DNA of 64,000 bases, taken from NCBI RefSeq assembly GCF_036885195.1, contig NZ_CP133656.1:806001-870000 (forward strand), written 5' to 3'. This DNA comes from Pectobacterium cacticida. GTDB lineage: Bacteria > Pseudomonadota > Gammaproteobacteria > Enterobacterales > Enterobacteriaceae. The notes under the pieces were generated by a model that was not told the DNA's origin, did no database searches, and saw only the letters and a program-made list of their open reading frames with translations. The translations under genes were made by a program, and so were the position numbers. Below, piece by piece: positions 16,084 through 22,356 of the stretch (position 1 is the first letter of the stretch; the number at the start of each line of letters is the position of its first letter).

Positions 16084-17094
16084 TTACATTCCAGCGGTGG
16101 GGGCATCATATGCCGATGTCGCCTGAACCCAGATAATCGGCCCTAAACGCCTTACCTGAATGGGGAGCACTTTTTCTAACTGATCGAACCAGCCGTCAAT
16201 GTTAGCGGTATTGATACTGGCGCTCAGACGAAATTTATCTGATAGCGAGGGGCTGAGATAAATCACTTTTCTATCATAGCGTTTCAGGGTTTTTACTATG
16301 TCGTGCAACGTACTGTTTTCAAATATCAATAAGCCTTTCTGCCAGGCAAGCTCACTCCTGGCGTCAACGTTGCTAACCGCCAGCGTATTCTTGGCTGAAT
16401 TAATAACCGCGGATTGATCGGCACCGATCTCTACTGTTTTCTGCGCGTTAGCGGTAATACTGACTTTGCCGTTCTGAGAGGTGATAACGGTATTTTTACC
16501 CTCGATTTTTACCGCGAAAGCGGTTCCTAATACCCTGATATAGCCGCTTCCGGCGTTCACGGTAAAAGGAATTTTTTCGTCGTGTTTGACGTCAAAAAAC
16601 GCTTCCCCGCGCGCTAACATAACGTGTCGATGGAAAGCTGAAACATCTACATTTGCGGCGCTATCGGTATTTAGCCACATCCTACTGCCATCATTGAGAG
16701 ACACTTCGCGAAATTCCCCCAAACGCGTGGCATAGCTAAAACGCCAATAATTCATCCATTGGTAACATCCCATCAGACTAATCAGCAGCAGGAAGCCTAT
16801 CGATATTAAACGCCGGGGAGGCAGTGAGGCGAAGCGACGACCGTAGCCAGTAGAAGGATAAGAACGGAGAAGCATTGCGCGTTGATGAGCTTCGAGCGGT
16901 TTACCAATCTGAAGCCATAAATTCAGAGCCGAAGTCAATGCGGCTTCATGGCGCGGATTTGAACATCGCCATTGATTAAACTTTTTTAATTCACCCTGGG
17001 TAATTTCGCCGGACGTTAACCTGACAAGCCAATAAATGGCTTTTGTTTCCAAAGCATCATCTTCTGATGAGGTATGAAAGTTGTTAGGTGCCAC
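16084..17094 (-). CDS. FecR-type transmembrane sigma-factor regulator
   Basis: A 336-residue FecR family protein. The cytoplasmic N-terminus has the FecR signature (AIYWLVRLTSGEITQGELKKF and NPRHEAALTSA), which holds the cognate sigma factor. One membrane helix lies at about residues 94-112 (LISIGFLLLISLMGCYQW). The periplasmic FecR domain contains LNDGSRMWLNTDSAANVDV and RGEAFFDVKHDEKIPFTV, and the C-terminal STN-contacting region ends the protein. Its start is GTG at 17094 with a weak ribosome binding site, 52 bp after the sigma-factor gene. It should relay occupancy of the STN-bearing receptor to the sigma factor. Confidence 0.93.
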   Translation of the reverse strand: MAPNNFHTSSEDDALETKAIYWLVRLTSGEITQGELKKFNQWRCSNPRHEAALTSALNLWLQIGKPLEAHQRAMLLRSYPSTGYGRRFASLPPRRLISIGFLLLISLMGCYQWMNYWRFSYATRLGEFREVSLNDGSRMWLNTDSAANVDVSAFHRHVMLARGEAFFDVKHDEKIPFTVNAGSGYIRVLGTAFAVKIEGKNTVITSQNGKVSITANAQKTVEIGADQSAVINSAKNTLAVSNVDARSELAWQKGLLIFENSTLHDIVKTLKRYDRKVIYLSPSLSDKFRLSASINTANIDGWFDQLEKVLPIQVRRLGPIIWVQATSAYDAPTAGM

Positions 17095-17146
17095 GACGGT
17101 GTTCCAATTATGTTTATTGGGGAAAAGAGCCTGAGCGTATTATAGC

Positions 17147-17662
17147 TTATTCTCCAGACGTCTTAATAACATCCCGGCACTGCAACAACGCGCGTATTGC
17201 ATATTTTTCGACAAGACTCACAGATATGCCCATTTTTTCAGCAATTTCTTTATGTGTCAGCCCTTCTACGCGACTAAAATACAAGATTTCCCGGCATTTT
17301 TCAGGTAATGACGACAGCGAACTATCGAGAAGTGTTATTTTTTCTGCGGCATAGTGATTATCTTCAAGGGAGGGCGCGTAATTTTCAAACAAAGACAGGG
17401 CGCCATTTAGTATCTGCGTTCGACGTTTCTCTGTACGCTGATAATCACTTGAGGCGTTTAACGCGACGCGAATGAGGTAATTCCGCGCATCATTATATGC
17501 CGGGAACTCATTGGCGATATTTATTACCTTGAAATAAATTTCCTGAGTAATGTCTTGCGCGGCATGTAATGTCCCTGTGCGATAGCTGACAATTTTTAGC
17601 AATGTCGAATACATATCGACAAAAACATCAACAATATCAATATTAGTATCTTTGGTTAACAT
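17147..17662 (-). CDS. FecI-type extracytoplasmic-function sigma factor
   Basis: An ECF sigma-70 factor of about 171 residues. Region 2 includes QDITQEIYFKVINIANEF with the DNA-melting segment, and region 4 is a helix-turn-helix (LPEKCREILYFSRVEGLTHKEIAEKMGISVSLVEKYA) that reads the -35 element. The second ATG at 17662 is preceded by CAGGG at a good distance; the ATG at 17668 is too close to it. It is the first gene of the block and lies directly upstream of the FecR-like gene, the standard pairing for cell-surface signalling. AT-rich DNA upstream could bind a regulator such as Fur, but I find only a weak match. Confidence 0.92.
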   Translation of the reverse strand: MLTKDTNIDIVDVFVDMYSTLLKIVSYRTGTLHAAQDITQEIYFKVINIANEFPAYNDARNYLIRVALNASSDYQRTEKRRTQILNGALSLFENYAPSLEDNHYAAEKITLLDSSLSSLPEKCREILYFSRVEGLTHKEIAEKMGISVSLVEKYAIRALLQCRDVIKTSGE

Positions 17663-17923
17663 AGCCATGCCCTGTTGAATAACAATAATTTATTTTAATA
17701 GTCTCAGCATATTTCCATAATGTCATAAAAAGTAAAACCCCATCAGATATACTTTTTTTGTATATGTATTGAACGTCAGCTGATTTAACTTTTGGATTGT
17801 TTAACCATACGATGGGTTATTTCTGATAAAAAAACCGTCCAAAAGGTCTATGAGGAACATAAACCTTCTGGCATTAGCTTTTTAAGTAGGATATTCAGAG
17901 GGACTTTGTGCGCCCGGCGTGAC
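17663..17923. promoter_or_regulatory. AT-rich upstream region of the accessory block
   Basis: This 261-bp gap separates the sigma-factor gene from the convergent-side end of tas. It is notably AT-rich next to the sigma-factor start (17678-17780), as expected for its promoter. No gene is evident, and the one reading frame across it has no family features. Confidence 0.35.
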
Positions 17924-18964
17924 TTATGGCGCGGGGAACGTAAAGCGTCGGTGGATCGCCTCCAACTCATCCAGAATTTCGCCATCCAGCGTCAGATGCT
18001 GGCTGTCGAGGTTAATTTGCAACTGCTCCAGCGTGGTCGCGCCCAGTAGCGTGCTGGCAACGAACGGCTGCTGACGCACAAACGCCAGGGCCATTTGCGC
18101 CGGATTCAAACCGTGCTTTTGCGCCAGCGCCACGTATTCGGCAACCGCCGCCTCAGCCTGCGGGCTGGTATAGCGGGTGAAGCGGCTAAACAGCGTGTTG
18201 CGCGCGTTCGCGGGTTTGGCGCCATTCAGGTATTTCCCCGTCAGCGTACCGAATGCCAGTGACGAATAGGCGAGCAGTTCTACACCTTCATGCTGGCTGA
18301 TCTCCGCCAGACCGACCTCAAAACTGCGATTCAACAGGCTGTAGGGGTTTTGAATCGAAACAATACGCGGCAGATCGTGTTTTTCCGCCAGATGCAGGTA
18401 ACGCATCACACCCCATGGCGTTTCATTGGAAACCCCAATGTAGCGAATCTTACCGGCACGCACTTGTTCATTCAGCGCTTCCAGCGTCTCAAGCAGCGTG
18501 ACCGCCGGTTTGTCATCGGTATATTGATAGTTTAGTTTGCCGAAACAGTTAGTCTGGCGCTGCGGCCAATGGAGTTGGTAGAGGTCAATATAATCGGTGT
18601 TCAGGCGCTGCAGACTGGCATCCAGTGCGGCACGGATATTTTTCCTGTCCAGCGCCTGCTGCGGACGGATGCTATGATCGTTTCCGCGCACCGGGCCGGA
18701 GACCTTGCTCGCCACAATCAATTTTTCGCGACCACCGCGGGACTTCAGCCAGGAACCGATAAACTTCTCGGTTAGCCCCTGAGTTTCCGGGCGAGGAGGA
18801 ACGGCGTACATTTCTGCTGTGTCTATCAGGTTAACACCTGCGGCAATGGCGTGATCTAACTGGGCATGAGCGTCTGCCTCGCTGTTCTGTTCGCCAAAGG
18901 TCATCGTACCAAGACCCAGTACGCTCACTTCTAAAGAACTATGGGGAATACGGTGATATTGCAT
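17924..18964 (-). CDS. tas: Aldo-keto reductase Tas
   Basis: An NADP(H)-dependent aldo-keto reductase of 346 residues, exactly the length of E. coli Tas, which can suppress a tyrosine auxotrophy. The start MQYHRIPHSSLEVSVLGLGTM is near-identical to the E. coli protein. The catalytic Asp/Tyr pair is in NLIDTAEMYAVPPRPETQG, Lys in KLIVASKVSG and His in DLYQLHWPQRQT. The cofactor-binding end has FVASTLLGATTLEQL. It marks the return to core gene order (tas-ygdR-ygdQ-mutH) after the accessory block. Confidence 0.95.
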   Translation of the reverse strand: MQYHRIPHSSLEVSVLGLGTMTFGEQNSEADAHAQLDHAIAAGVNLIDTAEMYAVPPRPETQGLTEKFIGSWLKSRGGREKLIVASKVSGPVRGNDHSIRPQQALDRKNIRAALDASLQRLNTDYIDLYQLHWPQRQTNCFGKLNYQYTDDKPAVTLLETLEALNEQVRAGKIRYIGVSNETPWGVMRYLHLAEKHDLPRIVSIQNPYSLLNRSFEVGLAEISQHEGVELLAYSSLAFGTLTGKYLNGAKPANARNTLFSRFTRYTSPQAEAAVAEYVALAQKHGLNPAQMALAFVRQQPFVASTLLGATTLEQLQINLDSQHLTLDGEILDELEAIHRRFTFPAP

Positions 18965-19177
18965 TGCCAGCTTCCTTATGTCTGAAAATAGCCGATGGTT
19001 TTCCTATCATTTCCACATGATTTGCGGCGATTTTAATGCGTCTGGGAAAACACACCTGGTTCGACTATAAACGAAGCTGTAGCGCGTGGGGAAGTCTCTT
19101 CTGTTGCCGTTTGCAGATTATTCAGCGGGATGGCGCATCACACCACCGGTAGCAGGGGATGGCGCATGTGCGGCGAT

Positions 19178-19396
19178 CTAGCGCCGCGCGATCTGGGAGA
19201 TCTGGTCGCCGTTGATCTGTTTCTGATTGCCTTGTTCATCGGTATAACGCAGTAGCCCGGTGTCTTTGTCTAACACGGGTTTGCCCTGTGTCAGGAATAT
19301 TTCCCCTGTTTTGGTGGCTATGACGTAGTGGCTGGAGCAGCCAGCAAGGGTGAAGAGTAGTGCCAACGTTATCGCCGCTTTTATACCTATTTTCAT
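19178..19396 (-). CDS. ygdR: Small YgdI/YgdR-family lipoprotein
   Basis: A 72-residue lipoprotein, the same length as E. coli YgdR. The signal peptide ends in the lipobox LAG-CSS, and the mature part is the single DUF903 domain (YVIATKTGEIFLTQGKPVLDK, then a Gln-rich beta strand with QINGDQISQI). Its function is unknown. A paralogue, ygdI, is at 50512-50733. Its position between tas and ygdQ matches E. coli. Confidence 0.93.
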   Translation of the reverse strand: MKIGIKAAITLALLFTLAGCSSHYVIATKTGEIFLTQGKPVLDKDTGLLRYTDEQGNQKQINGDQISQIARR

Positions 19397-19557
19397 CGAA
19401 TTAACTCATCAATAAATGAAAACGCTAACCTGAGTCTAGCAAAGGCGTGCGGTGGTTAACGTAGGAATAATGGGAAAATGTGATTGCGATGAGCGTACGT
19501 AGGTAACCGGCCGATCCAGTTACCTATTTCTACGTGAACGCATACGCGACATGGCAA

Positions 19558-20274
19558 TCAAAGCGCTGCTTTCTGCTTTTTACCACGTAAAAGATTCAGC
19601 GCCTCGACAGACATTGAGAAGAACATCGCAAAGTAGATGTAGCCTTTTGGTACATGGATATCGACACTTTCCAGAATCAAGGTGAACCCGACAAGGATCA
19701 GGAACGATAGCGCCAGCATTTTGACCGAGGGGTGACTTTCAACAAATTCGCCGATGGCGCGTGCAGAAAACATCATCACGCCAACGGCGATAACAACGGC
19801 AGCCATCATAATGAATAAGTGATCGGAAAGACCAACCGCGGTGATAACCGAATCCAGGCTAAAGATAATATCCAATAGCATGATCTGAATAATCGCACCG
19901 AAGAAAGAGTGTACTTTTGCGGTATGTTCTTCCGAACCGCCTTCGACGGTTTCGTGGATTTCTTTGCTCGATTTCCAGATGAGAAAGAGCCCGCCGAAAA
20001 ACAGGATCAGATCGCGCAGGGAGATACCATTGTCGAAAACAGTAAACAGTGGGGTCGTCAGGCGCATGACCCAGGCAATAGACGCGAGTAGCCCTAAACG
20101 CATCAACATCGCGCCAAGCAACCCCAAGCGGCGCGCTTTGTTTTGCTGTGCTTTTGGGAGTTTAGCGACAACCAGAGACAGGAAAATAATATTATCGATC
20201 CCGAGAACGATTTCCAAGATAGTCAACGTTCCTAGTGCCAACCAGGCATTCGGATCAAAAATCCAACTGAACAT
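19558..20274 (-). CDS. ygdQ: TerC-family inner-membrane protein YgdQ
   Basis: A 238-residue integral membrane protein (E. coli YgdQ 237) of the TerC family, which is linked to metal-ion (often manganese) handling. Several membrane helices are visible, with the family motifs LEIVLGIDNIIFLSLV and DIIFSLDSVITAVGLSDH. The conserved acidic residues in these are thought to bind a metal. It is downstream of mutH in the same direction, as in E. coli, but the gap contains an IS200/IS605-like end. Confidence 0.93.
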   Translation of the reverse strand: MFSWIFDPNAWLALGTLTILEIVLGIDNIIFLSLVVAKLPKAQQNKARRLGLLGAMLMRLGLLASIAWVMRLTTPLFTVFDNGISLRDLILFFGGLFLIWKSSKEIHETVEGGSEEHTAKVHSFFGAIIQIMLLDIIFSLDSVITAVGLSDHLFIMMAAVVIAVGVMMFSARAIGEFVESHPSVKMLALSFLILVGFTLILESVDIHVPKGYIYFAMFFSMSVEALNLLRGKKQKAAL

Positions 20275-20373
20275 TATAGCGATTTACCTTAAACAGAGCA
20301 TAAACGGTAGTATACCCCGCGACTCCGACATGTGTACAACGACGTGAGGCTCTGATTAAGCATCCTTGAAGTG

Positions 20374-20407
20374 GGAATCCCCGTCCTTCAGGGCGGGGAG
20401 CCGTCAA
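20374..20407 (+). mobile_element. Solitary IS200/IS605-type right end (omega-RNA-like 3' hairpin)
   Basis: The + strand reads GAATC, then CCCCGTCC (from 20379), loop TTCA, then GGGCGGGG, then GAG, three bases and TCAA (20404-20407). An 8-bp stem with one G-T pair, flanked by GAATC and GAG-NNN-TCAA, is the layout of the right end of IS200/IS605 elements that carry tnpB, where it also forms the 3' scaffold of the TnpB guide RNA. No tnpA or tnpB reading frame lies beside it. The mutH stop codon lies inside the terminal TCAA. It may be a remnant, or a terminator-like hairpin of other origin. Confidence 0.6.
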
Positions 20408-21114
20408 GCTAACGGCGTTCCGTTGTCCGTCGGCATAAAGTGGCGGGCGAGAAGCGGCCCGGTAAAGGTTTTTTTCAGATAGAATCCGCGCGGTAATGTC
20501 AGGATAGGTTGGCCCCATTCGCCAATGGCTTCCGTCAAGGCCCGACTATTTGCCGCCTTAGGGCGTAGCTGTAACACTTCGCCATGCCGGGCGGTAATGC
20601 TTTCAACCCGACCTAACACAATCAGATCCATTAACTCTTCCCAATCGCGGCGGAGTTGCTCCTCTTCTTCTTCACTAGGGCTCCAGATAAGCGGCGTGCC
20701 AATACGGCGTTCTCCCAGGGGGATGTAGCGTGAGCCCTCCACCGGAATCCACAACACTCTGGCGAGCTTATGTCGAACGTGGCTACTTTCCCACGTAACG
20801 CCGCTGTTGCCGGTTAACGGTGCGACACAGACAAAGGTGGTCTCCAGCGGCCTGCCTTGTTCATCGATCGGAATGGTTTTTAGTTCAACACCGATGTCTG
20901 GAAAATCCTGTTCAGGTTTACTCCCTGCGCTCGCGCCCAGAAATCGCTCCAGCAATATGCCAATCCAGCCTTTATCCCGTTTTAGGTCGGCGGGAAGAGG
21001 CAGGCGCGCGATGTCCGCTAACTCCGCAAGCGAATACCCCGCAAGCGCTTGTGCGCGTTCCAATAAGGCCTGTTCATGCGGCGGAGCTGTTGTGTGAATT
21101 CTGGGTAAATTCAT
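20404..21114 (-). CDS. mutH: DNA mismatch repair endonuclease MutH
   Basis: MutH nicks the unmethylated strand at hemimethylated GATC sites when activated by MutS-MutL. The protein is 236 residues (E. coli 229). The catalytic residues Asp70, Glu77 and Lys79 fall at the E. coli positions, in EQDFPDIGVELKT. The body matches up to FTGPLLARHF; the last ten residues (MPTDNGTPLA) replace the shorter E. coli ending, and the stop codon lies in the end of the IS200/IS605-like element. The active site and DNA-binding region are intact. A 696-bp regulatory gap separates it from the divergent rppH. Confidence 0.96.
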   Translation of the reverse strand: MNLPRIHTTAPPHEQALLERAQALAGYSLAELADIARLPLPADLKRDKGWIGILLERFLGASAGSKPEQDFPDIGVELKTIPIDEQGRPLETTFVCVAPLTGNSGVTWESSHVRHKLARVLWIPVEGSRYIPLGERRIGTPLIWSPSEEEEEQLRRDWEELMDLIVLGRVESITARHGEVLQLRPKAANSRALTEAIGEWGQPILTLPRGFYLKKTFTGPLLARHFMPTDNGTPLA

Positions 21115-21810
21115 AGCTTCTGATTCGATGTTTACCTGGTTAAAAAAAACGCAATAGATAAAACATGTTCATGCACGGTCGATAATTCAGTGCAGAAAAA
21201 AATAATAGCATGATTCGTAGCGTTTTTTTTGCGTGTGATAGCAATGATGACGTTGCGCCTGGCAAACTGTGCACGTATAGCCACCGATAATAAACAGGAT
21301 CTTACACTAGGTTATCCACAGATTTATTGGATAACCCACATAATCATGAATTACTGGTTCAATTTACAGCCTTGACTCCTATGATTTTTGCTGTTTTAGC
21401 CTATTTATTGGCTGACTTTACGGCATTGCCTGTGGATAAAATCGACATAGTGCGATCTTTCGCCAATAAGATTATCATGCCATTCCGGTGTTAATTAATG
21501 TATGGGCTGAGTCAAGATTAAGTGATTTAAATTCAATGAGTAAGTGAGGTTTTCTTGCTGGTTTTGGCCGTTTTGTCTTTTGGCGAAAGAAGAGTTTTAC
21601 TCACTTCTTCATGGGTTCTGCACAACGATGTCCACAGAAAAAGTGAATAAACCGCGGTCTGCACACTAACCATGTTTATAACTTTGATCTTATCTGTGGG
21701 TTATCGTAGTTTTATTCGTATCACATGCATTCTAAGCAGTGGTTTACCGCCTGTCGGGAGTGTGAAACAATCAACCTATCTATTGCATTAATGTTTATCG
21801 AGGTAGTCCG
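21115..21810. promoter_or_regulatory. DARS2-like DnaA-reactivating region between mutH and rppH
   Basis: No gene is visible in this 696-bp gap. In E. coli the mutH-rppH (ygdP) gap is DARS2, which regenerates ATP-DnaA to time replication. Here there are two perfect DnaA boxes in opposite orientation: TTATCCACA at 21312-21320 and TGTGGATAA at 21431-21439. Weaker relatives lie at 21331-21340 (ATAACCCACA), 21628-21636 and 21695-21704 (TGTGGGTTAT, the exact inverse of the first of these). A 10-bp inverted pair TCTTTCGCCA (21456) / TGGCGAAAGA (21581) is also present. Synteny plus boxes make the DARS2 assignment strong; IHF and Fis sites could not be identified by eye. The mutH and rppH promoters must also lie here. 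Confidence 0.75.
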
Positions 21811-22344
21811 GTGATCGATGATGATGGCTACCGCCCCAACGTGGGTATTGTAATTTGTAATCGGCAGGGGCAAGTCATGTGGGCCCGGCGCTATGGTCAG
21901 CACTCCTGGCAGTTTCCGCAAGGGGGAATTAACCCCGGCGAAAGTGCTGAGCAGGCGATGTACCGCGAACTGTTTGAGGAAGTCGGGTTAAGAAAAAAGG
22001 ATGTGCGTGTATTGGCATTTACCCGTAACTGGTTACGCTACAAATTACCAAAGCGTTTGGTGCGTTGGGATACAAAACCGGTCTGTATCGGCCAAAAGCA
22101 GAAGTGGTTTTTGCTACAGTTAATGTGCAATGAATCGGATATCAATATGCAGAGCAGTAGCACGCCGGAATTCGATGGCTGGCGTTGGGTCAGTTACTGG
22201 TATCCGGTACGCCAGGTCGTTTCTTTCAAGCGTGATGTGTATCGCCGCGTGATGAAAGAATTTATCAGCCCGGTGATATTGCTCCAGGAGAGTGTTGCGA
22301 CGCGGGGGACTCCCCCATCCGGTTCTCGACGAAAAAGAGGGTAG
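21811..22344 (+). CDS. rppH: RNA pyrophosphohydrolase
   Basis: RppH removes pyrophosphate from the 5' end of triphosphorylated RNAs, triggering RNase E decay. The protein is 177 residues (E. coli 176) from a GTG start, also used in E. coli. The Nudix box is complete at residues 38-60 (GGINPGESAEQAMYRELFEEVGL region with the REXXEE core). The C-terminal basic tail (SRRKRG) is conserved. ptsP begins 12 bp downstream, so rppH-ptsP-lgt-thyA form the conserved enterobacterial run. Confidence 0.97.
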   Translation: MIDDDGYRPNVGIVICNRQGQVMWARRYGQHSWQFPQGGINPGESAEQAMYRELFEEVGLRKKDVRVLAFTRNWLRYKLPKRLVRWDTKPVCIGQKQKWFLLQLMCNESDINMQSSSTPEFDGWRWVSYWYPVRQVVSFKRDVYRRVMKEFISPVILLQESVATRGTPPSGSRRKRG

Positions 22345-22356
22345 TTTAGACTTATT

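Noticed and set aside
17678..17705. Possible Fur box upstream of the FecI-type sigma factor gene
   Set aside because: The AT-rich stretch around AATAACAATAATTTATT matches only about half of the 19-bp Fur consensus, which is near what AT-rich DNA gives by chance. Fur control of such systems is common but not shown here.
17792..18049. An 85-residue plus-strand frame between the sigma factor gene and tas
   Set aside because: Its 3' part is antisense to tas and the 5' part has no coding signature or ribosome binding site.
21660..21720. IHF site in the DARS2-like region
   Set aside because: TTGATC at 21684 resembles half of the IHF consensus, but the rest of the consensus is not met.
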